64,000 bases of DNA from Burkholderiaceae bacterium DAT-1 (GTDB taxonomy: Bacteria; Pseudomonadota; Gammaproteobacteria; Burkholderiales; Chitinimonadaceae): contig JAHRBI010000001.1 of assembly GCA_019084025.1 (NCBI GenBank), forward strand, positions 584,663 to 648,662, written 5' to 3'. The number at the start of each line of letters is the position of its first letter. Position 1 is the first letter of the stretch. The notes under the pieces were generated by a model that was not told where the DNA came from, did no database searches, and saw nothing but the letters and a program-made list of their open reading frames with translations. Both the position numbers and the translations under genes were made by a program. Positions 41,439 through 50,384 of the stretch are shown in pieces.

Positions 41439-41852
41439 ATGGCAAAGAAACTCACTGAAGAAGACATCCTGAACTGGCAAGGCGACGACTACATGAACGA
41501 AGACCATCTGGCATTTTTCCGCCAGCGTCTTCTGGACATGAAGGCCGAGCTGCTGAACAACGCAACGGCAACAAGCCAGCATCTCGCTGAGCAGGAAGCA
41601 ACGCCCGATCCGGCAGACCGTGCCACCCTCGAAGAGGAATATGCTCTTGAGCTGCGCACGCGTGATCGTGAGCGCAAACTCATCATGAAAATCGACTCGA
41701 CCCTGCGTAAGATCGATGATGAGTCGTATGGTTACTGCGAAGATACTGGCGAGCCGATTGGTCTTGCACGTCTACTCGCCCGCCCAACTGCCTCTCTGTC
41801 AATTGAGGCACAGGAGCGTCGCGAGCGCCTGAAGCGCCAGTACGCAGACTAA
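41439..41852 (+). CDS. dksA: RNA polymerase-binding transcription factor DksA
   Basis: 137 residues from ATG 41439 (an upstream extension to 41232 lacks coding character). A coiled coil (about 20-95) carries the tip motif DPADRA (Asp57, Asp60, Ala62) that reaches into the polymerase secondary channel and works with ppGpp. The globular end has C100-x2-T103 ... S121-x2-A124 where E. coli DksA has four zinc cysteines, so zinc binding in the usual way is not possible; this C-T-S-A form matches what is described for Pseudomonas DksA2 and is, to my knowledge, common in related bacteria. A short C-terminal helix ends the protein. Confidence 0.93.
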   Translation: MAKKLTEEDILNWQGDDYMNEDHLAFFRQRLLDMKAELLNNATATSQHLAEQEATPDPADRATLEEEYALELRTRDRERKLIMKIDSTLRKIDDESYGYCEDTGEPIGLARLLARPTASLSIEAQERRERLKRQYAD

Positions 41853-41905
41853 GCGCCACCGCTTAATCCATCTCGCAGTGCCTGCAATGACGGGCACTTC
41901 AATAC

Positions 41906-41925
41906 CCCGGCGGATCACTGCCGGG
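41906..41925 (+). terminator. Possible dksA terminator hairpin
   Basis: CCCGGC / GCCGGG stem with an 8-base loop, preceded by a weaker GTGCC/GGCAC stem. The T run is poor, so confidence is limited. Confidence 0.35.
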
Positions 41926-41981
41926 TGCATCCTCTTGCCTTCTCATACAATCATGCGATGATGCTTATCGACGATTGCTAT

Positions 41982-42010
41982 TTGCACTGCAGCAAATGTG
42001 CCGTTAACCT
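41982..42010 (+). promoter_or_regulatory. Candidate aroG promoter
   Basis: TTGCAC (41982-41987), 17-base spacer, TAACCT (42005-42010), 30 bases before the ATG. A plausible sigma-70 match found by eye; no operator or tryptophan-type attenuator recognised. Confidence 0.4.
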
Positions 42011-42039
42011 AGTCAACCCGACTCAGGAGTGTGTGCATC

Positions 42040-43101
42040 ATGCTGTTCCAGACCGACGACGTCCGTATCCGCGAAATCAAGGAACTCCTTCCGCCCATTG
42101 CCGCGCTGGAAAAGTTCCCGGTCACCGAACAGGCCACCACCACCACGTTTGAAGCCCGTCAGGGCATTCATCGCATCCTGACTGGCGAAGACGATCGTCT
42201 GCTGGTCGTGATCGGCCCCTGTTCCATCCATGACAGCGAGGCTGCACTTGAATATGGACGACGTCTGCGGGCGCTCCATGTCGAGTTGGCGCGCGACCTT
42301 ATCGTGGTCATGCGCGTCTATTTCGAAAAGCCGAGAACAACCGTGGGCTGGAAGGGCCTGATCAACGACCCTCACCTCGATGGTAGCTTCGACATTAACA
42401 ATGGTCTGCGCAAAGCGCGCAAGCTGCTGCTTGACCTGAATGACCTTGGCCTGCCTGCCGCCACCGAATTCCTCGACATGATCACGCCGCAATACATCGC
42501 GGATCTGATCGCCTGGGGAGCAATCGGCGCACGAACCACAGAATCACAGGTCCACCGCGAGCTGGCTTCCGGTCTTTCATGCCCGGTTGGATTCAAGAAT
42601 GGCACCGATGGTAATCTGCGGATTGCGATTGATGCGATTCGCGCAGCCAGCGTCCCGCATCATTTCCTCTCTGTGACCAAGTTTGGCCATTCCGCCATTG
42701 TCGCCACGGGCGGCAATACCGATTGCCACGTGATTCTGCGCGGCGGCAAGACGCCCAACTATTCTGCAGAACATGTCGAAGCTGCGGTCAAGGATCTGGC
42801 GGCAGCTGGCTTGCCGGAAAAACTGATGGTCGATTTCAGTCACGCCAATAGCAGCAAGGATTACAAGAAGCAGATGGATGTGACGGACGATGTCTGCGCC
42901 CAGCTTGCTGCCGGTAGCCAGCATATCTTTGGCGTGATGGTGGAAAGCCATCTGAACGAAGGTCGCCAGGATCTGAAGCCAGGCGTTCCGCTGAATTACG
43001 CGCAGAGCATTACCGATGCGTGCATCGGTTGGGAAGACACGGAAATCGTGTTGCGCAAACTGGCGGATGCTGTCTCGAAGCGCCGACAGCATCACCGTTA
43101 A
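42040..43101 (+). CDS. aroG: 3-deoxy-7-phosphoheptulonate synthase (DAHP synthase, class I)
   Basis: 353 residues. First step of the shikimate pathway: phosphoenolpyruvate plus erythrose 4-phosphate. Visible signatures: GPCSIHD (about 60-66), MRVYFEKPRTTVGWKGLINDP, the PEP/metal region GFKNGTDG and VDFSHANSSKDY, ending with NYAQSITDACIGWE. I chose ATG 42040, with GGAG upstream and the usual MLFQTDDVRI start. Which aromatic amino acid inhibits this isozyme cannot be told with confidence. Confidence 0.94.
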   Translation: MLFQTDDVRIREIKELLPPIAALEKFPVTEQATTTTFEARQGIHRILTGEDDRLLVVIGPCSIHDSEAALEYGRRLRALHVELARDLIVVMRVYFEKPRTTVGWKGLINDPHLDGSFDINNGLRKARKLLLDLNDLGLPAATEFLDMITPQYIADLIAWGAIGARTTESQVHRELASGLSCPVGFKNGTDGNLRIAIDAIRAASVPHHFLSVTKFGHSAIVATGGNTDCHVILRGGKTPNYSAEHVEAAVKDLAAAGLPEKLMVDFSHANSSKDYKKQMDVTDDVCAQLAAGSQHIFGVMVESHLNEGRQDLKPGVPLNYAQSITDACIGWEDTEIVLRKLADAVSKRRQHHR

Positions 43102-43118
43102 GCGCGTACAACTGGTGA

Positions 43119-43147
43119 AGGCGGGCTGAGTTTTCAGCCCGCTTTTG
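43119..43147 (+). terminator. Terminator of aroG
   Basis: AGGCGGGCTGA / TCAGCCCGCTTTT stem-loop immediately after aroG; A+T flanks on both sides allow some activity for the convergent gene at 43166 too. Confidence 0.85.
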
Positions 43148-43165
43148 TATTTCCACCCCACACCC

Positions 43166-43672
43166 TCACACGAGTCTGCGTATCATCTCCAAGGTGCGCA
43201 GCGATTCGCGTACATAGGCAAATACGCATTCCTCCGTCAGCGCCTGCACCGCCATCGCTTGCTGCACTTCCGATGCACTCAGGCCTAGACGGGACAGTAG
43301 GATGACGACCTCGGGACGCGTCGTGCAGGCATCCTCGCCGGGCTCCCCTAGCCTGCAAGCAGGCACCGAAAACGGGGAATCCTCTACCGCCATGATCTGC
43401 CCATCCACCAGAGAAAAGGTGGGGACATCGGACTCCCCTTCCAGCATCGCCAGCAAATCACTCGCCAGAAGCGAATCTCCAGGGCGGTAACACTGCTCGG
43501 TTAGCACCCCGGCGATGGGGGCATGAATTGTCTGCAACCCTTCTGGCGTCATGATATCGACCAGCGGATCGTCACTTGTCAGCACCTGCCCGCATATTGC
43601 ATGCCAGCGAACCAGATTGCTTTCTCCACTCAAATCATCCGGCACACACACCAGATGCAATTGCGTTGCCAC
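43166..43672 (-). CDS. Protein with a lipoyl/biotinyl-like domain lacking the lysine
   Basis: 168 residues, not recognised as a named family. Residues about 18-80 resemble the lipoyl/biotinyl fold: GQVLTSDDPLVDIMTPEG, then IHAPIAGVLTEQCYRPGDSLLASDLLAMLE, whose APIAGVL and PGD words match the second half of such domains. At the hairpin turn where the modified lysine should be, the sequence is MTPEGLQT, so no lipoylation or biotinylation is possible there. A C-terminal helical segment (about 120-168) is unlike known partners. Encoded alone between aroG and the FecR-type gene, on the latter's strand. Confidence 0.55.
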   Translation of the reverse strand: MATQLHLVCVPDDLSGESNLVRWHAICGQVLTSDDPLVDIMTPEGLQTIHAPIAGVLTEQCYRPGDSLLASDLLAMLEGESDVPTFSLVDGQIMAVEDSPFSVPACRLGEPGEDACTTRPEVVILLSRLGLSASEVQQAMAVQALTEECVFAYVRESLRTLEMIRRLV

Positions 43673-43725
43673 TCAAGACTCCTCAGGCAGTTTAGTTTCC
43701 GGATCTGGCCATATGCTTCCTCGTA

Positions 43726-45795
43726 CTAACGGCGCTCCTGATCCTTGTCCTTGTCACGTCGCCCCTCATCGCGCTGCGGACGACTCTGCTGGGGTTGCGG
43801 CTGAGACTGGGGTTGCGGTGCCTGAGCTTGAGGCTGCGGACGCGGCATGTCAAATGCGGGGCGTGATGGTGCAGGCGGTTGCGATGCAGGCTGACTGCGT
43901 GGTGCGTCCTCTGGACGGCTCTGCTGCAACACCTGTCTGAGCGCACCAAATCCACCGGAAGGCCGATCACGATTATCCTGACTTTGCGAACGCTCACTGC
44001 CCCCGTCGGGACGATGACTCTCGCGCATCGCCGGCGGGTCCATGCGCGGCGCGGCACCGTTACCACCCCCCTCATCCGGGCGTTGCGCCGGAACCGTCAC
44101 GCGGCGCATATCCGACCAGGGTGAACGCTCCTGCTGGGGTACGTCCGCCCGGCGATCTTGATTCGGTGCGGGTGGTCGTTGCGGCTCCTGTATCGGACGC
44201 ACGATGTCCTGTCCGCGGCTCTCCTGAGGGGGAAGCTGCGCAGGCTGGATCACTCTACGCATATCAGACCACGGGCCTCGACCATCGTTTGGCAATGGCT
44301 CAGACTTTCGATCGGGAGGGGTCGGGGATGGGCCGGTCACGGAACCAACCGGCGGCTGCGGATCACGTCCTCGATTCCGCTCATCCCGTCTATCTCCGTC
44401 AGGGCTTTCAGGTTTGCCCGGTGTCGGATTGACAATGATTCTGCGCATATCCTGCCACGGGCTGGACGATTGTTCTGGCACAGGCACTTTTCGTCCATCC
44501 CAGGGACGATGATCACGTTCGCGTTCGTTCGATCTCGGAAGGGGATCAACCACTCTTACATCGCCAAAGCGTTCGCGACCGACATTGATCAAACCGTGAT
44601 TGACCGGCCTTCCATGCAGGAAATGGTCTCCCTCCACGGCACTAATGGCACCGTGTACTCCGATATTCCGAAAGACGCCATCGCGTACCACGTGTTCGCC
44701 AAACTGGCTGTTCATCCGATATACATATTTCTCGCTGGCATAGAACCAAGGCCGATAGTGTTCTCGGGGTGCCAGTGGCACCCAAGCAACCGGGCGACTA
44801 CTTTTGATCGTGATGCCGCCCCCCACAAAGGCTACCAATGCTGGCGCATAAACGGCACGCACCTCGCGCGGCCCGGGCACCCACGCCCAGTGATGACGAA
44901 CATGCACCCACCGGCCATAGTGAAACGGGGCAAACCCCCAGGCAGCATCATCACACCATGTCCATCCCCATGGCGCCACCCACACCCAGCGTCCGAAACG
45001 ATATGGCGCCCAGTTGCTCACCGTCACGCGCGGCACCCAAACGGAGCCAAACTCAGCATCCTGCTCCCATGATCCCTGCCCCGCCAGATCTTCAAATCCG
45101 ACCACCCCTGTCGGCATGTATCGCTCAACCGTGGTCAGCTGACGCTGGTCAGCGGCAATCGTGCTATCCACCCACTCCTGAAAGCCGTCATTGCTGGCCG
45201 GATATCCCGAGAAACCTACCGACAAATTGGTACCACCGAAGCGCACTTGCTGTCTTTGCCACATTTCCTGGCGACTGCCATCAAGCCCTGATGCAGTCGC
45301 AGAGCCGTCAAATACAGTGACGCTACTGGTATGATCCTGCGGATTAACATCGATACGGTAACGACCGGGTTCACGAATGGTCAATTGCAGATTCGGTGTG
45401 TCGACTTCAATGTCATCGTCTTCACCCGGGCGAACTTTGAGCTCCAGCGTCCCCTGCACCATTGAGTACCGCTGATGCGACTCATCCAGCGTTTTCAGCA
45501 CCAAATTTGTCCGAGATCCGGTAAACAGTGTGGTCGCCCCCAACTGCAGCGAGGCTCGTCCTCCGGTATCAATCCATAAGCGGTCACCCGCGATAAGCGG
45601 TCGGTTGACATACGCCCATTCCCAATCGTCCGTTCCTGCCGGAGCAAAGCTGGCGTTGCCTGAAATCATGCGCAGGCGTGCAATCCGGGTGGGAGGATCG
45701 TCTTCTGCATGAGCGGACACGCTGCTTATCGTTACCCCCAACACAACAGTCGCAAAGAGCACTGTGAATCGGGATGGGCTGAGTCTGGTTTTCAT
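43726..45795 (-). CDS. FecR-domain / DUF6600 secreted protein with Pro-rich tail
   Basis: 689 residues from ATG 45795, which has GGAGGAAGAC in front. Signal peptide ending in SSVSAHA; FecR-like domain (about 35-170) with the GDRLWIDTGGRASLQLG segment; a Trp-rich DUF6600-type region (about 220-340: YRFGRWVWVAPWGWTW, FAPFHYGRWVHVRHHW); then about 270 residues rich in Pro, Arg, Asp and Gln. In the tail the block PW[QS]DMRR occurs three times (DNA near 44460, 44272 and 44120). No sigma factor or TonB receptor is beside it, so the FecR fold is not acting in the classical iron system. Likely periplasmic or surface; function unknown. Confidence 0.78.
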   Translation of the reverse strand: MKTRLSPSRFTVLFATVVLGVTISSVSAHAEDDPPTRIARLRMISGNASFAPAGTDDWEWAYVNRPLIAGDRLWIDTGGRASLQLGATTLFTGSRTNLVLKTLDESHQRYSMVQGTLELKVRPGEDDDIEVDTPNLQLTIREPGRYRIDVNPQDHTSSVTVFDGSATASGLDGSRQEMWQRQQVRFGGTNLSVGFSGYPASNDGFQEWVDSTIAADQRQLTTVERYMPTGVVGFEDLAGQGSWEQDAEFGSVWVPRVTVSNWAPYRFGRWVWVAPWGWTWCDDAAWGFAPFHYGRWVHVRHHWAWVPGPREVRAVYAPALVAFVGGGITIKSSRPVAWVPLAPREHYRPWFYASEKYVYRMNSQFGEHVVRDGVFRNIGVHGAISAVEGDHFLHGRPVNHGLINVGRERFGDVRVVDPLPRSNERERDHRPWDGRKVPVPEQSSSPWQDMRRIIVNPTPGKPESPDGDRRDERNRGRDPQPPVGSVTGPSPTPPDRKSEPLPNDGRGPWSDMRRVIQPAQLPPQESRGQDIVRPIQEPQRPPAPNQDRRADVPQQERSPWSDMRRVTVPAQRPDEGGGNGAAPRMDPPAMRESHRPDGGSERSQSQDNRDRPSGGFGALRQVLQQSRPEDAPRSQPASQPPAPSRPAFDMPRPQPQAQAPQPQSQPQPQQSRPQRDEGRRDKDKDQERR

Positions 45796-45873
45796 GTCTT
45801 CCTCCATGGCGGACGCGATACGCCGCTGTGCCCACATTTGGCGCTCAATGGGATGAACCGGACATGAACAACA

Positions 45874-46815
45874 TCAGGGCGTCGTCAGTGTATCAACACG
45901 ATCTATGAATGACTGCCACACCCGGGCGGTTTCGGCGGGCTTTTCCAGCATGGGTAGGTGGCCACAGGCGGGGAGCACTGCGATTTCCGCGTGCGGTAAC
46001 CCTTCGCGGAATGGCTGGATACTGGAGATGTCGAGAATGCGGTCATCATCTCCCCAGAGAATCAGGGTAGGTGCAACCACATGCGGTAATTTATCCTTCA
46101 GCATCATCGGCTGCATGAAGGATTCCTTAAAAATGGCTTCCTGCTCATCCGCGCTGGCCGCACGCTCACGCGCGTAGAATTCTTTGAGATATCCCGGCAT
46201 CCACGCCTTACGGTGTGCCACCAGTGCAAGCAGGCGTTCGAAGTCTTTGCGAGAACGCACCACCAGAGGGTTGTCACCCGCAAGCACCGCTTGAACATAG
46301 GGACTGTATCGCGGCATGTCGACGCCAGCGGCGTTAAATAGCGCCAGCGACATCACCTTAGATGGAAACTCGGCCGCAAATGCTGCAGCCAGATAGCCGC
46401 CCATTGAGTTGCCGACCAAATGAAATCGCCCGAGCTTCAAGACATCTACAAAATCCTTGAGGCGCTGGATCTGAGCGGGGATGGCATAGGATTTACCCGG
46501 CAAAACACCGGTTTCGCCAAATCCGGGCAGATCAGGCATGATCAGTCGATATTGCTTGCGCAAGCGTTTTGCGAGTCGATACCAGTTAAGCGAGTCACCG
46601 CCAAAGCCGTGCAAAAGCAATACCACCGGCGCATCATGCAGCCCCGACTCGTAGTAGACCACTTCGTGGCCATCAATCCCGGTTGCATGACGTTTCATGC
46701 CAGCCATGCGACGAGCCAGTGCCAGTGTAGCATCCGGCCAGTGCGCACGAGTCAACCCCGCCAGCAACAGACAGATGCCTAGCAACACCAGTGTTAGCCA
46801 CAGGCTATACGACAT
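45874..46815 (-). CDS. Alpha/beta hydrolase with N-terminal membrane anchor
   Basis: 313 residues. A hydrophobic helix (about 5-23) is followed by an alpha/beta-hydrolase domain: oxyanion HGFGGDSLNW, nucleophile elbow VGNSMGGYLAA (Ser near 139), acid in WGDDDRILD and catalytic His in ACGHLPMLEKP. Substrate unknown; lipase, esterase or meta-cleavage hydrolase are all possible. Starts 5 bases downstream of dgkA, hinting at membrane-lipid metabolism. Confidence 0.85.
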   Translation of the reverse strand: MSYSLWLTLVLLGICLLLAGLTRAHWPDATLALARRMAGMKRHATGIDGHEVVYYESGLHDAPVVLLLHGFGGDSLNWYRLAKRLRKQYRLIMPDLPGFGETGVLPGKSYAIPAQIQRLKDFVDVLKLGRFHLVGNSMGGYLAAAFAAEFPSKVMSLALFNAAGVDMPRYSPYVQAVLAGDNPLVVRSRKDFERLLALVAHRKAWMPGYLKEFYARERAASADEQEAIFKESFMQPMMLKDKLPHVVAPTLILWGDDDRILDISSIQPFREGLPHAEIAVLPACGHLPMLEKPAETARVWQSFIDRVDTLTTP

Positions 46816-46820
46816 GACGC

Positions 46821-47192
46821 TCAGCGACTCCCCAATACAATCAACCAGATCGCAGTGACGGATACCAGACTCACAAACTGTGCAGCGCTCCCCATATCCT
46901 TGGCGCGCTTGGCAAGTTCATGCCGATCCAGAGAGGTATGATCCACTGCTGCTTCAATTGCAGAATTCAGTAACTCTACCACCAGTGTCAGCAAATGTAC
47001 GAGTGCGATGAGTCCACGCCCCCAGGCTGGCATATCCAGAAACCATGAGAGGGCAATGCCGACAAGCGCTAGCAGCACCACCTGCCGAAAAGCTGCTTCG
47101 TGTCGCCAGGCGGCAACAAAGCCATCCATGGAGTAACCTGCAGCGTTGAAGATGCGCTTGATACCTGTCTTTCCCTTGAAAGGACTCTCCAT
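46821..47192 (-). CDS. dgkA: Diacylglycerol kinase
   Basis: 123 residues from ATG 47192, matching the 122 of E. coli DgkA; longer frames to 47318 overlap the neighbouring gene. Three membrane helices, with the family signature VVELLNSAIEAAVDHTS (catalytic Glu region about 65-81) and AKDMGSAAQFVSLV. Phosphorylates diacylglycerol from lipid-modification reactions back to phosphatidate. Downstream of the BPSS1780-type membrane gene. Confidence 0.95.
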   Translation of the reverse strand: MESPFKGKTGIKRIFNAAGYSMDGFVAAWRHEAAFRQVVLLALVGIALSWFLDMPAWGRGLIALVHLLTLVVELLNSAIEAAVDHTSLDRHELAKRAKDMGSAAQFVSLVSVTAIWLIVLGSR

Positions 47193-47220
47193 GAGGACTC
47201 TGTCTCCTAATTTGCCGTTA

Positions 47221-48102
47221 TTAGTCGAGTGGCATGGCTGATTCTCGATCGGCAAAGATATCCTTGTATGCGCAGTACTGGCTGGTGGTGACGATCGGAT
47301 ATCCACCCATAAACACAAGCACTGCGATACACATCATCAGCAGATCACTGCCAGTGAGCACCTCGATCATCCCCATTCCCACGATGCACACCAGCGTTAG
47401 GGCGAATGAAAACAGGCCATATGCGGTAAACGCACGCCAATTTGCCAGTACAGCCCGAACCGACAGCCACACCGCATCCATGGCTTTGGTGCCTCCCAGT
47501 ACAACCAGACTGGGTGCCAGCGTCAGCAGAAACAACACGAACGCTGTAACCAAGGCAACCGAACATGCCCACCAGATGCATTGCACGATGAGTGTCTCGC
47601 CCAAACTTTGCTGCAATATGTCAGCCATGCGTTCGGGTTGTGCCGTTACAGCCGTCAATGACTGATTCAGGGCATTTACATCCACATTTGCGCCGGCCAA
47701 AAGGGCACCTGTTCCCAGTACGAATATCAACAAGGCCAATAGCTGCAGGAAAAACTGGATCATGCCTATATGAACGAGTGGCCGCCATGATGCACAGCCA
47801 GCAAACAAGGTGCTGATATCCAGTTGATCATCCCGGTCGGCACGTGCCGCAGCCATTGCAAAGCTCGCCGCAAACACAGGCGACATGACGGCCAGCACAA
47901 TCCTGAGCGGAACGCCGATCACATTGGGAACGAGCGAACACACCAATACGGCGAAAAAGGAGAGCAGCCAGTAGGCCATGGAGATGAGAAAGAATGAGCC
48001 TGCTTGGCGGGCAAACAGCGCAAAGGCTTCACGCCACCAGCGAAACCCGTTCGCTGCATGACTCACTCGGTAATCATTGGGAATATAAATGTCGTCGATC
48101 AT
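47221..48102 (-). CDS. BPSS1780-family polytopic membrane protein
   Basis: 293 residues with about six membrane helices. The N-terminus GFRWWREAFALFARQAGSF matches the pattern of this betaproteobacterial family, which has no assigned function. The segment between helices 1 and 2 ends in MAAARADRDDQLDISTLFAG. Upstream of dgkA on the same strand with a 28-base gap, so probably cotranscribed. Confidence 0.72.
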   Translation of the reverse strand: MIDDIYIPNDYRVSHAANGFRWWREAFALFARQAGSFFLISMAYWLLSFFAVLVCSLVPNVIGVPLRIVLAVMSPVFAASFAMAAARADRDDQLDISTLFAGCASWRPLVHIGMIQFFLQLLALLIFVLGTGALLAGANVDVNALNQSLTAVTAQPERMADILQQSLGETLIVQCIWWACSVALVTAFVLFLLTLAPSLVVLGGTKAMDAVWLSVRAVLANWRAFTAYGLFSFALTLVCIVGMGMIEVLTGSDLLMMCIAVLVFMGGYPIVTTSQYCAYKDIFADRESAMPLD

Positions 48103-48274
48103 GGGGATTGGTTAGTGCGACAATGCCGGCAGTGTACGCGATTCACGTGACAACCGGTAAGCATCACGCATGCATTTGCCAGTAGTCTCAGCATTTGAAG
48201 CGAACCTGATACAATCGCATGAATTTCAGTGACAGGCGCCTGTGCGTGCCGCCCATCTTAGCAAGGACAATGCC

Positions 48275-48547
48275 ATGACTCGTATGGTTCAATGCATCAA
48301 GCTCGGTCGTGAGGCTGAAGGTCTCGATTTCCCGCCATTGCCCGGCGAACTGGGCAAGAAAATGTACGAAAACGTCAGCAAAGAAGCCTGGCAGGCCTGG
48401 GTTAAGCACCAGACCATGCTCATCAATGAAAACCGCCTGAATCTCGCTGACCAGCGTGCGCGCCAGTACTTGCAGGCGCAGATGCAAAATTACTTCTTTG
48501 GCGAAGGCGCCGAAATGCCGGCAGGCTACGTTCCGCCATCAGCCTGA
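48275..48547 (+). CDS. yggX: Oxidative damage protection / Fe(II)-trafficking protein YggX
   Basis: 90 residues from ATG 48275 (AAGGACA upstream; an in-frame start at 48242 is less likely). Family signature [26 protein letters not shown] with the single conserved cysteine near residue 7. Small cytoplasmic protein that protects Fe-S enzymes from superoxide in enterobacteria. Confidence 0.95.
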   Translation: MTRMVQCIKLGREAEGLDFPPLPGELGKKMYENVSKEAWQAWVKHQTMLINENRLNLADQRARQYLQAQMQNYFFGEGAEMPAGYVPPSA

Positions 48548-48556
48548 CCTGCAATA

Positions 48557-48584
48557 AGGGCTACAGCTCACTTGCTGTAGCCCT
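48557..48584. terminator. Terminator-like hairpin between yggX and the pilin operon
   Basis: Perfect 11-bp stem AGGGCTACAGC / GCTGTAGCCCT with a 6-base loop in the convergent gap. The following sequence lacks a T run, so it may be a weak terminator or an RNA 3'-end stabiliser. Confidence 0.5.
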
Positions 48585-48640
48585 GCTGGATCGATCCATC
48601 ATCAATCGCCGTGCTAATCAGTGCGCCACGCACTCATTAC

Positions 48641-50341
48641 CTACAGGCCACGTACCCAGACAGTGTTAATCGTTGCACCACTGCCTCCACTACCCGGAAC
48701 AGGGGTAGTCCCCCCATCAGGAGGCAGCGTCAGAATAAACGTTGCGCCCATCGTCAGGGTATTCCCCTTGATTGCTTGATTACTTTTACTGTCCCATCCT
48801 GTGACGAGCAGGCCACCTGTCAGCTCGACACGCCCAGTGGAGCCATCCAGCAGCCCCTTGATTCGCACGTCTCCATTCACAACGGAATAGGACTTCAGGA
48901 TGAGGTCGCCACCCACTTCAAATACGACGTTCCCCACCGATTTACCCATGACTCTGCCACCCACGGCGTTACATTGATTCAGTGGAGTAATATTCGTTTT
49001 TGTTCCAGTCGTCACCCAGGCACATGGATTGGCAGGTGTGCTGGCGTTTGCAGGTTTGGCAGCGAAGTTATTGAATGCAATGAAGGTATTGTCGGCATTA
49101 CTCGAAACAACGTTTCCCGTCACATAGAACGAGTTACGGTAAGTACCCCCCGTAAACGATGCATTACCGCGAATGAGCACCACGCCGGGTGCAATGATCG
49201 GATCGTTGGCTTTATCCGGAATTTTGAATGTCCAGGTATCAGTGGATGCCTCATAAGAAATGCAACTGGACTTCCAAGTCGTCGGACCATCGCAAAAATT
49301 TGCGTAAACGATCTTGTCATCAATGGGATAGATCCCGTCTGCAACATTCGAGATCCCCTTAAAGCGTATGCTGGGGATGTTTTTATTGGCTGAATCAAGA
49401 AACAGCTCGAAGTCAGGTACACCTGCGTCAGCGACTGGATTTATCTTGGGCCGCTCCTGCAAGGCAATTGTCTGCGCGCCTTCATTCTTAACATTGACTA
49501 CCTGAAAGTCTTTTTTGGAGATTTGTCCATTTACATTGCCTGCTGAAATGGTTACATCCCCCGTACCCGTATCAAGCGCCGTTCCCGTATCAACTCCGCC
49601 GCTCGCCTGCAGGTTTGCAATCTTGGTACTACCTGCAAGGGTCACATTGCCATTGGCGGTCACGTTATTCAGGATGCTATTGCCCGACAGATTAAGGTCT
49701 CCGGTTACGTTCAACTGCTCAACATTATCAAACTTTGCACCTGCTACATTGAAATTGCCTTGCACGCCGATCACGGCCTTCCCGCCACTCGTATTGGCTA
49801 CCGAGATTCCACCACTCAGGCTGGCATTGCCGAAAACCAGCATGTTATATGGCAAGCTGGGGGGCATACCGGGATATGGCTGAAGTACAAGCTGTACAGT
49901 AGAAGTCGCGCCTGCAGATAGCCCGGTGACATTCACCACAATCTGACGCGGATTACTGCCAGACGGTGCGGTATTACTAACGATAAATGCACGTGCTGAA
50001 TCCGAGGCATTCACAGACAAACCGGAGATTTCGACCGTTTTGCCACTTGCGTAGGCAGGCACGCCAAGATTACTGTCTGTTGCAGCACACGTCCCCGCTG
50101 TCACCCCGCAGTATTGATTGATCAGCATGGTTTTCAAGCTATCGGCGCCACGCCATGCCAGTGCCTGCGCCTGCGTCACAGCATGCAAAGCGACACCACT
50201 ATCCTGATAGCCGCGCAACGCACCACCTACCTGATAGACTGTCGCAACCGTACCCACCGCCACGAGCAGCGCGATAAAAGTTGTCGAACCCCCGCCTGCT
50301 TGCCGAAGCATGGATCGTCGTCTTTTTGCTAGGTGATGCAT
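48641..50341 (-). CDS. PilX-like protein with long beta-repeat domain
   Basis: 566 residues from ATG 50341, which has GGGAGG six bases upstream. Basic leader MHHLAKRRRSMLRQAGG, then a hydrophobic helix STTFIALLVAVGTVATVYQ without Glu5, as in PilX/GspK tip subunits. The middle (about 160-260) has short repeated words such as LNVTGDLNLSGNSILNNV and TANGNVTLAGSTKI, suggesting a stacked beta-solenoid. Similar strands return near 400-540, and cysteines are scattered. Last gene of the second minor-pilin operon, where the first operon has pilX and pilY1. Probably the tip subunit or adhesin of an alternative pilus; not recognised as a named family. Confidence 0.65.
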   Translation of the reverse strand: MHHLAKRRRSMLRQAGGGSTTFIALLVAVGTVATVYQVGGALRGYQDSGVALHAVTQAQALAWRGADSLKTMLINQYCGVTAGTCAATDSNLGVPAYASGKTVEISGLSVNASDSARAFIVSNTAPSGSNPRQIVVNVTGLSAGATSTVQLVLQPYPGMPPSLPYNMLVFGNASLSGGISVANTSGGKAVIGVQGNFNVAGAKFDNVEQLNVTGDLNLSGNSILNNVTANGNVTLAGSTKIANLQASGGVDTGTALDTGTGDVTISAGNVNGQISKKDFQVVNVKNEGAQTIALQERPKINPVADAGVPDFELFLDSANKNIPSIRFKGISNVADGIYPIDDKIVYANFCDGPTTWKSSCISYEASTDTWTFKIPDKANDPIIAPGVVLIRGNASFTGGTYRNSFYVTGNVVSSNADNTFIAFNNFAAKPANASTPANPCAWVTTGTKTNITPLNQCNAVGGRVMGKSVGNVVFEVGGDLILKSYSVVNGDVRIKGLLDGSTGRVELTGGLLVTGWDSKSNQAIKGNTLTMGATFILTLPPDGGTTPVPGSGGSGATINTVWVRGL

Positions 50342-50384
50342 ACACATCCTCCCACCTGAATCAGAATGAGTCGCGGATAAATCA

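Noticed and set aside
45796-48102. Iron-siderophore signalling system around the FecR-like gene
   Set aside because: There is no FecI-type sigma factor or TonB-dependent receptor nearby; the DUF6600 architecture points to another role.
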